Shown here one piece after another: positions 47,847 to 58,462 of a stretch of 64,000 nt of DNA. Under the pieces are notes generated by a model. That model made no database searches, was not told the DNA's origin, and worked only from the letters and a program-made list of their open reading frames with translations. This DNA comes from an uncultured Gammaproteobacteria bacterium (lineage in GTDB: Bacteria > Pseudomonadota > Gammaproteobacteria > Arenicellales > Poriferihabitantaceae). The position numbers were made by a program, and so were the translations under genes. Every line of letters starts with the position of its first letter. Positions within the stretch are counted from its first letter, which is position 1. The stretch spans positions 84,216-148,215 of the forward strand of contig CAMYNW010000001.1 in NCBI GenBank assembly GCA_947259885.1, written 5' to 3'.

Positions 47847-49373
47847 TTATTCGAGAGGAATCACAACATATCTTACTCGAGAATCGCGTTCTACGAGAAG
47901 CAGGACTGAATTCTTGTCGTTTTCCTTAGCATCGGCGATTGCCGCGTTAACTTGTTCCGTTTCCGAAACCTCATTGTTACCAACTTTCTTGATTAGTTCA
48001 CCTCGACTAAGGCCGCGCTCCGAAGCTGGGCTATTTGCCTTAATCGCGGTGATGACTACTCCTGTCGCTTCTTCAGGAATGTCAAATTTCTGCCGGTTAT
48101 CTTCATCCAGAGCGGCTAATGACATTCCGAGTTTGCCTGCTTCAGATGTGTCGCTTTCAACACTGGCAATTTTAATATCGGCATTACCACCCACCGAAAC
48201 ACGCATCGTTTTTTCCTTTTCATTACGCCAAACCACTAAGTCCACTTCTTTATTGGTTTCCGTAAGCGCTACGATCTTGGGGAGTTCCCGCATACGCGGA
48301 ATTTCTTTACCGTCAAAACGTAGGATAATGTCACCGGCTTCAACGCCCGCTTTTTCTGCAGGGCTGTCCTCAATCACCTGCGTAACCAGCGCTCCACGCG
48401 CTTTGCTGAGCCCGAGACTATCGGCGATTTCTTCGCTGACGGATTGAATTTGAACGCCTAAGTAGCCTCTCTGCACGGTACCTGTATCGCGTAGTTGGCT
48501 GATTACGTTACTTGCCATGGCGGATGGAATGGCAAATCCAATACCCACACTGCCACCATTTGGAGAGTATATAGCGCTGTTCACGCCGATCACTTCACCA
48601 CGCATATTAAATAGCGGACCACCTGAATTGCCTCGGTTGATTGGGGCATCAATTTGAATGAAATCATCTAGGGGACCAGACCGGATGTCGCGACCCCGGG
48701 CTGAAATAATACCTTTAGTCGTAGTGCCACCGAGACCAAAAGGATTGCCAATAGCAACAATCCAGTCTCCAACACGGGCCGCCTCAGAATCGCCAAACTT
48801 GACGAAAGGGAAGGGGCTATCTCCCTTGATTTCGAGCAGTGCCAGATCAGTTTTTGCATCGGTGCCTTTAAGCACTGCTGGAATTCTGGTCCCGTCGTCA
48901 AAAACGACCTCAATTTCATCAGCATCTTCAATGACATGATTATTGGTTACAACCAGGCCTTCGGAATCGATTACAAACCCGGACCCGACAGCCGTTGTTT
49001 TACGTTCGAATGGGCGGTTTTGGTCGCCGTCAGGCAATTTAAACTGGTCACCAAAGAATCGTTTAAAAAACTCTTCGAGTTCTGGGGATTGGCCACGAAA
49101 ACCAGGTCCGCCGGGCGATGCAGAAACGGTACCGGTGACCGAAATATTGACCACAGCCGGTTTCACCGCCTCGACTAGATCAGCAAATCCGTCAGTAATA
49201 TTAACCTCGGGTAGTCCTTCCGCGGCATGTCCGGTAGCGGTATCTGCAAGTGCAACATTCGCCGATGCAGAAAATACAGCGAGAACAAAAAAGATCGCGA
49301 TTTTTCTGAAAAATTTTCCAATTAAAGCATTATTGATCATTGCAGACCTCACATATAAGTTATTCGCGCACAA
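47847..49373 (-). CDS. Do-type (DegP/MucD) periplasmic serine protease with two PDZ domains
   Basis: VTNNHVI, TDLALLEI, NRGNSGGPLFN catalytic motifs; signal peptide; PDZ regions. Confidence 0.95.
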   Translation of the reverse strand: MCANNLYVRSAMINNALIGKFFRKIAIFFVLAVFSASANVALADTATGHAAEGLPEVNITDGFADLVEAVKPAVVNISVTGTVSASPGGPGFRGQSPELEEFFKRFFGDQFKLPDGDQNRPFERKTTAVGSGFVIDSEGLVVTNNHVIEDADEIEVVFDDGTRIPAVLKGTDAKTDLALLEIKGDSPFPFVKFGDSEAARVGDWIVAIGNPFGLGGTTTKGIISARGRDIRSGPLDDFIQIDAPINRGNSGGPLFNMRGEVIGVNSAIYSPNGGSVGIGFAIPSAMASNVISQLRDTGTVQRGYLGVQIQSVSEEIADSLGLSKARGALVTQVIEDSPAEKAGVEAGDIILRFDGKEIPRMRELPKIVALTETNKEVDLVVWRNEKEKTMRVSVGGNADIKIASVESDTSEAGKLGMSLAALDEDNRQKFDIPEEATGVVITAIKANSPASERGLSRGELIKKVGNNEVSETEQVNAAIADAKENDKNSVLLLVERDSRVRYVVIPLE

Positions 49374-49751
49374 TCTAACAAGCGCTGCCTTGCCGAAAGG
49401 TGAACGGGGGATTAAGAAATGGTAATTTTGCCCCGGGAACTTTTCCAGTTTCGAAACTTTATCCCTATTTACACACCCACCTTGGGCTATTGATGGCGAT
49501 AGATGATTGCGATTTCAAGCAGGATAAAAGATAAATCCCAGAAATTTATCTCAAGCTTTTTGGTTTCTACCTTACTTGAATTGAGACATTTGAATTAAAA
49601 CGCACTAATGAATGGGCGAGATCGGTCGATACGCTAGCGGGTGTGATAAAAACGAGTCGATAGGAAAGGCAAAAATTTCCTAAGCACCCGCGCAATAGTC
49701 AAAAAATCATTCCTTTTTTAAAACAGAGGCCGGTTAAGCGGACAGTTCAGT

Positions 49752-51047
49752 TTAGCCTGGAAATCGATCTGCATCCTGGAAAATAACTTCACCTTCAATC
49801 ATGGTCATGTGTGTTTTCCCAAAAAATTGTTTTCCCATAAATGGTGAGTTCTGCCCTCGACTCTGCATCGACTCATCGTTTAGTATCCACTCCTCGGTCG
49901 GATCAACAAGACACAAATCGGCATTTGCGCCAACGCTTAGATGTCCGCGGTCAACCCCAATAACCCTGGCCGGATTGCAGGTAAGTGCGGCTACGGCTGT
50001 CGACAATGGGAGTTGTTTGTTTACTGTTAGAGACAGCGTTAGTGCTAGCAATGTGTCCACGCCTGCGATTCCTGCTGCTGCCTCGCTGAATGGCGCAAGT
50101 TTTGCATCGGCGCCGTGTGGCTGGTGATCCGAACATATCACTGAAACTGTCCCGGTACGCACACCTTCAAACAGCGCTTGCCGGTCAGCTGCAGTACGCA
50201 GTGGCGGAAAAACTTTATAGCGTGTATCGAAAGCGCCTATATCATCTTCACATAAAAGTAATTGATGAATGGCGACACTTGCACTCACGGGTAGATTGTG
50301 GGATTGTGCTTCTCCGAGCATGGTCACGGATCGACCGCATGAGATTAAATTAACATGAGCTCTGGCTCCGCTAGTTTCGATAAGCGCAAGATCTCGAGCG
50401 ACGCCGACAGTTTCTGCGGCTTCGGGAATAGCGGGCAGGCCTAGTCGTGTGCTCACCTTACCTTCATGTACCACGCCATTCCCTAGAAGCCATGGATCTT
50501 GAGGTGTCAGAAATACTGGAATATCGTAGGTAGAGGCATATTGCATCGCACGCCGCATAACAAGCGTATTGGATACAGCTTTGAGACCATTACTTACTCC
50601 CACACAACCCGCGTCTAACAGCATGGCCATATCTGTCAGTTTCTCTCCCTCTAGTCCCACAGTGAGCGCACCTAGAGGATACACACGAGACTGACCATTG
50701 GCTTCAGCCCGATCTCGAATCATGTTCGCCATCGCTGGGGTATCGACCACCGGCCAGGTGTCCGGTGGGCAAACTAGACCGGTTATTCCGGCCGTGGCGG
50801 CTGCTGTTGTTTCGCTGGCAATGGTCGCTTTTTGTTCTTCCCCGGGCTCTCTTAGCCGAGCGCATAGATCAATGATGCCCGGTAATAACAGGAGTCTATC
50901 CGCATTTATAGTCCGATCGGCTTTAAATCCTTGTGGGACTTTACCAACTTCAACGATCCTGGAGCCGACAATGGTTACGTCAGCGATACTGTCAAAGTTG
51001 TTCGCGGGATCGACTACGCGCGCGCCCTTAATCAAAATCTTTGTCAT
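49752..51047 (-). CDS. pyrC': Dihydroorotase-like protein, non-catalytic PyrC' (PyrX)
   Basis: Dihydroorotase fold sequence but [10 protein letters not shown] in place of DxHxH; other metal ligands replaced; overlaps pyrB. Confidence 0.9.
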   Translation of the reverse strand: MTKILIKGARVVDPANNFDSIADVTIVGSRIVEVGKVPQGFKADRTINADRLLLLPGIIDLCARLREPGEEQKATIASETTAAATAGITGLVCPPDTWPVVDTPAMANMIRDRAEANGQSRVYPLGALTVGLEGEKLTDMAMLLDAGCVGVSNGLKAVSNTLVMRRAMQYASTYDIPVFLTPQDPWLLGNGVVHEGKVSTRLGLPAIPEAAETVGVARDLALIETSGARAHVNLISCGRSVTMLGEAQSHNLPVSASVAIHQLLLCEDDIGAFDTRYKVFPPLRTAADRQALFEGVRTGTVSVICSDHQPHGADAKLAPFSEAAAGIAGVDTLLALTLSLTVNKQLPLSTAVAALTCNPARVIGVDRGHLSVGANADLCLVDPTEEWILNDESMQSRGQNSPFMGKQFFGKTHMTMIEGEVIFQDADRFPG

Positions 51048-52015
51048 GTGTCCTCCTGTCCGCCCATCAGTGTTGCCATAATGGACATGCGTACCGCAAT
51101 TCCATTAGTGACCTGAGACAGGATGACCGAGTGTGCTCCATCGGCAACGCTGGATGCGATTTCCAAGCCTCGGTTGATTGGCCCGGGGTGCATTACTATG
51201 GCATCAGGATTCGCGTAACTAAGCTTGTCGTCAGTCAAACCATATCGGTTAAAGTACTCCTGCTCGCTCGGAACCAATTGACCGTCCATTCGTTCGCGCT
51301 GCAGCCTCAGCATCATTACAACATCTATTCCCGAGAGCCCCTCTACCATATCACTGGTGACGCTGACGCCCATGGTTTCTACTTCGGTGGGAATAAGCGT
51401 ACGCGGCCCAATTAATCGGATTTCGTCAACCCCAAGGGTTGATAGCGCGTGGATCTGTGATCGTGCGACTCTGGAATGGAGAACATCGCCAATAATGGCA
51501 ACTTTGAGGCCTTTAAAGCCACCTTTTTCACGTCTAATCGTGAACATATCCAGCATCGCCTGAGTTGGATGGGCATGCCGGCCATCACCGGCGTTAATCA
51601 CGCGAACATGTTCCGGTAAATGACTGGCGATCAGATGAGATGCGCCACTAGCCGAATCCCGAACTACAAAAAGATCCGTATGCATCGCCTCCAGCGTTCT
51701 TACTGTATCGAGTATCGATTCTCCTTTAGTAGTGGACAAACGCGCAGCACTCAAATTTATAACGTCGGCCGACAGTCGTTTTGCCGCTATTTCAAATGTT
51801 GTGCGAGTGCGAGTGCTGGGCTCGAAAAACAGATTGACTACGGTTTTACCGCGCAGTAGCGGTACCTTTCTAATTTCGCGCTGGCCAAAGGATATGAAAG
51901 ATTCTGCAGTGTCAAGGATCTGAACAAGGGTTTCCTTCGGTAGGCCATTGATGGTCAAAAAATGTCTGAGGCGACCCTGTTGGTCGAACTGTATCTTGCT
52001 ATCGGATGGGACCAT
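51044..52015 (-). CDS. pyrB: Aspartate carbamoyltransferase catalytic subunit
   Basis: [32 protein letters not shown]. Confidence 0.97.
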   Translation of the reverse strand: MVPSDSKIQFDQQGRLRHFLTINGLPKETLVQILDTAESFISFGQREIRKVPLLRGKTVVNLFFEPSTRTRTTFEIAAKRLSADVINLSAARLSTTKGESILDTVRTLEAMHTDLFVVRDSASGASHLIASHLPEHVRVINAGDGRHAHPTQAMLDMFTIRREKGGFKGLKVAIIGDVLHSRVARSQIHALSTLGVDEIRLIGPRTLIPTEVETMGVSVTSDMVEGLSGIDVVMMLRLQRERMDGQLVPSEQEYFNRYGLTDDKLSYANPDAIVMHPGPINRGLEIASSVADGAHSVILSQVTNGIAVRMSIMATLMGGQEDT

Positions 52016-52017
52016 GT

Positions 52018-52524
52018 TCAGTCTGAAGAAGAAGTTTGGGTAACGATCTCAAATTGCAGGCCGCTATCAGTTCGGCAGATTTTCGCCTGCTGCACAGTTT
52101 CAAGCTCCATGGTTTTTCCGATTATGTCGGCGGCAATGGGTAGTTCACGTCCAGGTCTTTCTAGCGCCACGGCGAGCTTGATGGAGGCTGGCCGCCCAAA
52201 CGAAAAAATCTCGTTCATTGCCGCACGGATGGTTCGGCCAGTGTGTAGTACATCATCAACCAGCAAGATATGACGCCCTTCCACTGGCTCTGGCAGATCA
52301 GAGGACTGGACCTTTGGATTGAGACCTACCCGACTAAAATCATCACGATAGAATGAGATGTCAAGGGTTCCTAACAGCGAGTTAGTTTCCAGACTTTCAT
52401 GCAGTTGAGTCGCGATCCACGCGCCTCCGGTATGAATACCGATTATCAAAGGCTGGTCAAGTCGCAGTGCACGAATGTCTTCAACCATTGTGGCGAGGAT
52501 AGGTTCCAGCGGTATTTGTTTCAT
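52018..52524 (-). CDS. pyrR: Bifunctional pyrimidine regulatory protein PyrR / uracil phosphoribosyltransferase family
   Basis: [32 protein letters not shown]-binding motif; GIHTGG; YRDDFSR. Confidence 0.95.
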   Translation of the reverse strand: MKQIPLEPILATMVEDIRALRLDQPLIIGIHTGGAWIATQLHESLETNSLLGTLDISFYRDDFSRVGLNPKVQSSDLPEPVEGRHILLVDDVLHTGRTIRAAMNEIFSFGRPASIKLAVALERPGRELPIAADIIGKTMELETVQQAKICRTDSGLQFEIVTQTSSSD

Positions 52525-52958
52525 ACTGGGGCCGAATTGTCGGTTAAATAGGTCCTAAGTATCAACTCTGCAGCAACACTATCACGAGTATTTTTTCTTT
52601 TTCTTGTAGCGGATTTGCCGGGCAGGATGGTTTCTTTAATCAGGGCGTCGGCTTCTGAAGAACTCAACCTTTCATCAATGAGGGCGACAGGAATTGAATG
52701 GCGTGTTTTAAGCGTATCGGCAAATTGTCCGGCCTTTAGTGCCATTTCTCCGCTAGAGCCATCGAGATTTAGGGGCAATCCAACTACCAAGGCGCCAGGC
52801 TTCCATTCTATTATCAGCGCATCGATATCCTGCCAATTGGGTTGGGAGTTTCTTGCGAATACTGGTTTTAGTGGCTGTGTAGTGTTAGTAACTCGGTTGC
52901 CAACCGCAACTCCGATTTTTTTCGTACCATAATCGAATCCGAGCACCCGGTCATTCAC
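52521..52958 (-). CDS. ruvX: Holliday junction resolvase-like RuvX (YqgF)
   Basis: LGFDYGTKKIGVAVG, VVGLPLNLDGSSGEM, IDERLSSSEA; GTG start at 52958 giving GTGA overlap with yqgE. Confidence 0.93.
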   Translation of the reverse strand: MNDRVLGFDYGTKKIGVAVGNRVTNTTQPLKPVFARNSQPNWQDIDALIIEWKPGALVVGLPLNLDGSSGEMALKAGQFADTLKTRHSIPVALIDERLSSSEADALIKETILPGKSATRKRKNTRDSVAAELILRTYLTDNSAPV

Positions 52959-53521
52959 GCGTGGCCCACCTGGGAGGTAAGCTTGCTGTAATCCATGCCG
53001 ATAAGTTTTGCCGCCAGCATCCACTTCTGATCAATACTGGCATCAAACAGGATATCAAACTCCACAGGGGTGCTGAACCATGCGTTCTGCATTATCTCCT
53101 GTTCAAGCTGCTCAGGCCCCCAACCTGCATAACCCAGACTCATAATGGCATTTTCGGGTCCCTCGCCTTGAGCGATATCCACCAGGATATCCCTAGAGCT
53201 GGTTAGTGACAATTGGTCGCTTATCTGCAGCGTCGATTCCCACTCGCGTCCGGTTTCATTACTATGCACCACGAGGCCGAACTCCTTATGAACTGGCCCT
53301 CCTTCAAATACAGGTGCATTTGCCAGAGTGTGGTTAGAAACAGAAATACCTAGCTGATCGAACACATCCAGTAAAGTATGCTGACTGAGCCGATTAATTA
53401 CGATACCCAGAGCGCCATTGGCATCGTGCTGGCAAATAAGATTGACAGTACGGGCAAAATTCTGATCCTCCAGCTGCGGCATGGAGACTAGAAAATGGTT
53501 TCCGAGGTATCCTTCAGTCAA
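52955..53521 (-). CDS. yqgE: YqgE/AlgH family protein
   Basis: GNHFLVSMPQLEDQNFARTVNLICQHDANGALGIVINR; GYAGWGPEQLEQEI. Confidence 0.95.
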   Translation of the reverse strand: MTEGYLGNHFLVSMPQLEDQNFARTVNLICQHDANGALGIVINRLSQHTLLDVFDQLGISVSNHTLANAPVFEGGPVHKEFGLVVHSNETGREWESTLQISDQLSLTSSRDILVDIAQGEGPENAIMSLGYAGWGPEQLEQEIMQNAWFSTPVEFDILFDASIDQKWMLAAKLIGMDYSKLTSQVGHA

Positions 53522-53557
53522 GATAAATATCCTTAAGATTTATTTCTCTGTGAGCAG

Positions 53558-54385
53558 TTAACGAGTGACATCTGTAATAGTGTTTTGGCTGAATTTCCAA
53601 GTGCGTATGATATGCAAGGTATCATAATTACGTTTCATAGCCTCGTTGAACGGTTCAAACGGGGCGGCGATATGTACAATTCGCTCGGCGCCATCATCGA
53701 GTATTTTATGGCCAGAAGAACGCAAAATACTGACTTGATCTACGGAGCCGTCTGAACGCACGGTTACGTCCATGACCAGCTCACCTTCTATCTGCTGTCG
53801 CTTGGCAGCGTCTGGGTAGTTTAGGTTCCCAACCCTCTCGACCAGCAAGCGCCAATTCTCAAGGTAAGGCGCTATCTCTGAGGCACGCGCATTAGCACTA
53901 ACAAACTTTTCTCGAGGTTTAGCCTGGGCATTTAGAAACGCAAGATTAATACTTTCGGTCAACTGGTCGCGGTTCTGGCCCGGTTCTGAAACCATCTCCG
54001 GCTGGTTTGGCTGGTCTGGATTGTAGAGTGCTTCGGCCTGCTGTTCTAGCAAAAGCCTTTCCTCTTGCGGGTCACTGCTAGGAGACCCCTGTTGAGTTGT
54101 GACAGGCAGCAGGGGCGGCAACGTAACATCTTCCGCACCTTGACTATTTACCTGTGCCAGAACCTTAGTATCCTTGTCCGATAACTCAGTTTGGGTAGCA
54201 ACCAAGGTGATTTTAAGGGGAGGGGTAAACTCCTGGTTTCTGGCCTGGGAGGGTAATACAAAGGATACGCCGAGAACAATCACCAGGTGAAACAGCACTG
54301 AAATGGTCAAAACCCATCCAAAACGATCACTTTTTAAGGCTTTTCGACGCCGTTCTTGAGGTGATTTTGGCGTAGAAGTTGGCAA
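53558..54385 (-). CDS. TonB-family energy transducer (position matches tonB3 of Pseudomonas)
   Basis: Single N-terminal TM; C-terminal NYPDAAKRQQIEGELVMDVTVRSDGSVDQVSILRSSGHKILDDGAERIV. Confidence 0.88.
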   Translation of the reverse strand: MPTSTPKSPQERRRKALKSDRFGWVLTISVLFHLVIVLGVSFVLPSQARNQEFTPPLKITLVATQTELSDKDTKVLAQVNSQGAEDVTLPPLLPVTTQQGSPSSDPQEERLLLEQQAEALYNPDQPNQPEMVSEPGQNRDQLTESINLAFLNAQAKPREKFVSANARASEIAPYLENWRLLVERVGNLNYPDAAKRQQIEGELVMDVTVRSDGSVDQVSILRSSGHKILDDGAERIVHIAAPFEPFNEAMKRNYDTLHIIRTWKFSQNTITDVTR

Positions 54386-54553
54386 AATCTTATTTCCGGA
54401 GGTTGTCTGTTAAATTGGCTCAATCTTCGTTATTATATCCTTTGAAACAATAATAAAAAATCCAGCTATGTCTTTGAAGCGTCAGTAAAAGCTGGAAGTA
54501 TCAGATTCGAATGACATTGGGGTATGGCGAGTCAGTTTCTCAGGTGTAAAAAT

Positions 54554-54931
54554 ATGAAAAAAATTCTGGTGGTGGACGACAGCAGGACAATCCTGCATAA
54601 GGCGTCCAAAATGCTGGAGCAAGCGGGGTACGAGGTAGATACGGCAAAAGACGGCTTCGAAGCGATTTCCAAGGTTACCGACTTTCATCCTGACTTGATG
54701 TTTGTGGATATCATGATGCCGAAACTAGACGGCTATCAAACATGCTCGCTAGTCAAGAATAACAGCCAATATCAGGGCACACCGGTAGTAATGGTATCGA
54801 GCAAAGACGGATTGTTTGATCGGGCTCGCGGCAGCATTGTCGGTGCGGATGGGTATATCAATAAGCCATTTAGCGAGACCGATCTGCTCGGCGCAGTCGA
54901 GAAGTATACCAGCTCCGCACCTGCTGGTTGA
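54554..54931 (+). CDS. pilG: Response regulator PilG (CheY-like)
   Basis: KKILVVDDSRTI, MFVDIMMPKLDGYQT, YINKPF; first gene of pilGHIJ-chpA array. Confidence 0.92.
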   Translation: MKKILVVDDSRTILHKASKMLEQAGYEVDTAKDGFEAISKVTDFHPDLMFVDIMMPKLDGYQTCSLVKNNSQYQGTPVVMVSSKDGLFDRARGSIVGADGYINKPFSETDLLGAVEKYTSSAPAG

Positions 54932-55104
54932 ATTATTGGAGGGGGCACCTGCCTTGAATGACATATGAGAGTGGCCACGGCGACTCGTTTCAGCAGTCTG
55001 AAATAGCGCTAGACAATGCTTAATAATCGGGTTCAATGGGTTTATAAAATTATTCCCTTGAAGATCAGCCCGAATCTGGAGTCTCAAAAAGTAATGGGGG
55101 GTGA

Positions 55105-55482
55105 ATGTCGGTAAATAAAATCCTGGTTGTTGATGATTCGGCAACAGATACACATCTTATTTGCAATGCGCTGTCTGCTGCCGGGTATAAGCCCATTTCA
55201 GTAGGTAATGCTGAACAGGCTTTAGATGTGGCTCGTGCTGAGCATCCCCATGCGATTTTAATGGACGTAGTGATGCCTGGGACAAACGGATTTCAGGCAA
55301 CGCGAATGTTGCACAGACATCCTGATACTGCAGATATTCCCGTTATTATTTTATCTTCGAAGAGCAAAGCATCTGACAAAGTATGGGGGCTAAGACAAGG
55401 CGCAGTTGGTTACATCACTAAACCATTCAGCAATAAAGAACTGATCGAAAAATTGCGCGATCTTATTGCTGATGACAAATAA
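55105..55482 (+). CDS. pilH: Response regulator PilH (CheY-like)
   Basis: NKILVVDDSATD, ILMDVVMPGTNGFQ, YITKPFS. Confidence 0.92.
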   Translation: MSVNKILVVDDSATDTHLICNALSAAGYKPISVGNAEQALDVARAEHPHAILMDVVMPGTNGFQATRMLHRHPDTADIPVIILSSKSKASDKVWGLRQGAVGYITKPFSNKELIEKLRDLIADDK

Positions 55483-55542
55483 CGTAAATGACTTGCGGCA
55501 GTCTTGGTAACGAAATTTGCTGGTTGATACTTAAGTAAAATC

Positions 55543-56082
55543 ATGAAACATAACAACTCCACTCCCTTAGAATCTTTGGAGAAACTTTCGTCCTTAACCC
55601 GGGGGGATAGGGCTATGGAGTCTCGTTCGACTTCTAAGCAGACTTGGAGAGGTTTTATATTTAATGTCGGCGATATGAATATTGTTTTTCCGTTTATGGG
55701 GGGGTATGAGATTTTACCTGATCGGGAGATACACATTATTCCGTGGGCAAAAGATTGGGTAAGGGGCGTCACAAACGTGAGGGGTGAGATTTATACGGTG
55801 GTAGATTTTTCCTTGTATCTTGGGCTGGCTCCGGTCACCTCAATTCGGCGTGCGACTATGTTTCTGCTGCCGGACACCTCAGTTAAATGCGTGTTACTGC
55901 TGGAAGACCGAGTGAACGTCAGAAACTTCCCTCAGTTCGCTGAACATGTGGTTGACGAAAAAGTGCCACAAAGACTGGCATCTTGTTTGAATGTAATCCT
56001 TCGAGATGACGATCAGGACTGGCTGGTTGTTGATGTTGAGCAACTTTGTGGCTCACAGGAATTTTTATCTATTGCTGCGTAA
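55543..56082 (+). CDS. pilI: CheW-like PilI
   Basis: WVRGVTNVRGEIYTVVDFSLYLG CheW signature; synteny. Confidence 0.92.
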   Translation: MKHNNSTPLESLEKLSSLTRGDRAMESRSTSKQTWRGFIFNVGDMNIVFPFMGGYEILPDREIHIIPWAKDWVRGVTNVRGEIYTVVDFSLYLGLAPVTSIRRATMFLLPDTSVKCVLLLEDRVNVRNFPQFAEHVVDEKVPQRLASCLNVILRDDDQDWLVVDVEQLCGSQEFLSIAA

Positions 56083-56216
56083 GTAATTGAAGGAGAAGCG
56101 GGGAATGACAATATTTAGTTTGATATACAAAAACCTAAAAGGCAAATATATGAAAACCTACCGTCAGAATGCTGGATGGGGATGGTTCGAATACTTTTGA
56201 TGCGAGGCACATCACA

Positions 56217-58397
56217 ATGAATGACGAGAGACCAAAAGACGACTTGAGTGACATATTTAAAAATTTGGAGGCGTCGGATGTGGAAGCGGATGCATCACAG
56301 GAATCTGAAGCATTTGCAGGGGGTATGGAGGAGGATGAGGCTTTTCCCGTACTGGAAGATGAGGCCTTTGCCGGTATCTTCAGTGACGAGACTGATGAAG
56401 AGGAAATTCCTGATCCAGGATTCAACTGGACTGCCGTTGTTTTTGCTTGTTTACTGATTGGAAGCGTTGGCATCTACCTGTTTAACGCCTTTCGTGATAT
56501 TCAGCAACAGGAGAGCTTTGATTCGCTGGTCACTAAGTTGGTTTCAGTACAAAGCTCCTTATCCAAGGTGGAGTCAAGCGGGAGCGCGGCATTTGAGGGG
56601 AGTGCCGCAGCGTTTACTGAGCTGGCGGCGGCGCGTAATGAACTGGGCACCGAGTTGAACGCATACGAATCACTTGTGACCAATCATCTTGATCAAGGCA
56701 ATGCTCTACCCGCTGACTTCAAGCAGGAGCTGGTAAAAGCCAAGGAGAAATGGGCCGAACTTGATTCGAATATAGGCTCGCTTATGGGACGTCAAGTAAG
56801 TCTGTCATCCATTCGCGAACAGCTTAGAACACTGTCCGGGATGACTTCGGATTTGCTGATACAGACGGACGACCTTGCGCAAAAATTAGATGGTCAAAAG
56901 GCTTCTTTTGATCTGCTAAATGCTGCGATTCGGCAAAGATATCTATCGCAACGTATGGTTGAGAATACGGCACGTTTTGTTGCTGGCGAAGATGGTTGGC
57001 AAAATGCTGTTAGGCAATTTGAGCACGACACGCTCATACTTGGTCTAATAAAGGACGAGGTCAGAAAATTTAGTGGAGATAATGCGTTACCGCATCTGGG
57101 TCGAATCGATAACCTTTATGGAAAACTGGTCAATGAAGCAAAGAACATATTGGCCAATACGGGAGACTACGTTGAAGCGTCTGATGTTAAACAACAAATT
57201 GAGGAGGGTGCGGAGAAGATAGAAGAAATAACTGATCCGATGCTCACAAACCTTTCTGGGTCCGGAGACAAGGAAGGGATGGAGTCTACTAGCAATCTGC
57301 TGCAGATTGTTCTTGGAGTGCTGGCGGCTCTTGGTATTGTCGGTTTAATCTGGTCAGTGATCAGGCAACAGCGAAAGCGGGAGGCAGTGACAGCTTTGCG
57401 CACAAAGCGTTCTGAAGACGCTGTAATCAAGTTGCTGGATGAGATGGGTGATTTGGCTCAAGGAGATCTAACGGTTGAAGCGGAAGTCACCAATGAAATT
57501 ACCGGTGCAATCGCTGACTCAGTGAACTTTGCTATCGGCGAGATGCGCATCCTCGTAAACGGTATTAAGCAAGCGTCTACTGAAATGACTTCAACCACAG
57601 CTGACTCCGAAACACTGATTGCGCAACTACTTACAAGTAACGATGCCCAGTCTGAGGAGATTCAAAACGCGGCTGTAGAGGTGGAAAAAATGAGCTCTAC
57701 CATGGCTAACATGAGCAAATCAGCATTAGATTCATCTGATCGAGCAAGAATATCTGCTAAATCAGCAAAAAAAGGCGCAGACGCAGTCCGTAATACGATA
57801 GTAGGAATGAACAGCACGCGGAATCAGATTCAGGATACTTCGAAACGGCTTAAACGCCTTGGCGAAAGCTCGCAGCAGATTAATGAAATCGTAAATCTCA
57901 TTCAAGATGTTACTGAGCAAACCAACGTACTGTCCTTGAACGCTTCAATTCAGGCCGCGATGGCCGGTGAGGCGGGTAGGGGGTTTGCGGTAGTGGCCGA
58001 AGAAGTACAGAGGCTCGCAGACCGCTCTGCCAGAGCCTCGAGTGAAATCACGGAATTAGTTAAAACTATTCAGCAAGATGCCAACAATGCAATTGCGTCA
58101 ATGGAAGCGACAACATCTGAAGTGGTGACTGGAGCAACCATGGCAGACGAAGCCGGTCAGGCTCTGGATGAAATTGAAACCATCAGTCAGCAGTTACTGG
58201 ACGCTATCGAAAAGTTGGCTTCTCAAGCTACAGAAGAATCAAAATCAGCTAAGACCGTTACGGATCGAATGAGCACACTTAAGACCGCGACCGAGGATTC
58301 GGACCTGAGTGTATCTCAGGTGGCAGCTGCGCTTGGCCAAATAAGGGATGTGGCGGGTAAGCTGGATAAGTCCGTTGCGGGTTTTCGACTACCTTAA
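56217..58397 (+). CDS. pilJ: Methyl-accepting chemotaxis protein PilJ with acidic N-terminal extension
   Basis: Signalling hairpin [57 protein letters not shown]; two TM segments; ATG 56169 or 56217. Confidence 0.93.
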   Translation: MNDERPKDDLSDIFKNLEASDVEADASQESEAFAGGMEEDEAFPVLEDEAFAGIFSDETDEEEIPDPGFNWTAVVFACLLIGSVGIYLFNAFRDIQQQESFDSLVTKLVSVQSSLSKVESSGSAAFEGSAAAFTELAAARNELGTELNAYESLVTNHLDQGNALPADFKQELVKAKEKWAELDSNIGSLMGRQVSLSSIREQLRTLSGMTSDLLIQTDDLAQKLDGQKASFDLLNAAIRQRYLSQRMVENTARFVAGEDGWQNAVRQFEHDTLILGLIKDEVRKFSGDNALPHLGRIDNLYGKLVNEAKNILANTGDYVEASDVKQQIEEGAEKIEEITDPMLTNLSGSGDKEGMESTSNLLQIVLGVLAALGIVGLIWSVIRQQRKREAVTALRTKRSEDAVIKLLDEMGDLAQGDLTVEAEVTNEITGAIADSVNFAIGEMRILVNGIKQASTEMTSTTADSETLIAQLLTSNDAQSEEIQNAAVEVEKMSSTMANMSKSALDSSDRARISAKSAKKGADAVRNTIVGMNSTRNQIQDTSKRLKRLGESSQQINEIVNLIQDVTEQTNVLSLNASIQAAMAGEAGRGFAVVAEEVQRLADRSARASSEITELVKTIQQDANNAIASMEATTSEVVTGATMADEAGQALDEIETISQQLLDAIEKLASQATEESKSAKTVTDRMSTLKTATEDSDLSVSQVAAALGQIRDVAGKLDKSVAGFRLP

Positions 58398-58462
58398 TAT
58401 ATACAAGTCTTTTCAATCATCATAAATCATTACTTAAATCGCTGTAAAACGGGCATATCAGA

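Noticed and set aside
47914-48447. 177-aa plus-strand ORF
   Set aside because: Antisense to the PDZ region of the protease; no recognised motif.
48943-49425. 160-aa plus-strand ORF
   Set aside because: Antisense to the 5' part of the Do-type protease gene; compositionally a shadow ORF.
49374-49751. 380-bp gap upstream of the protease, examined for a sigma-E promoter
   Set aside because: GAACTT-like hexamers occur but no TCTGA-type -10 at suitable spacing on the minus strand; no convincing promoter by eye.
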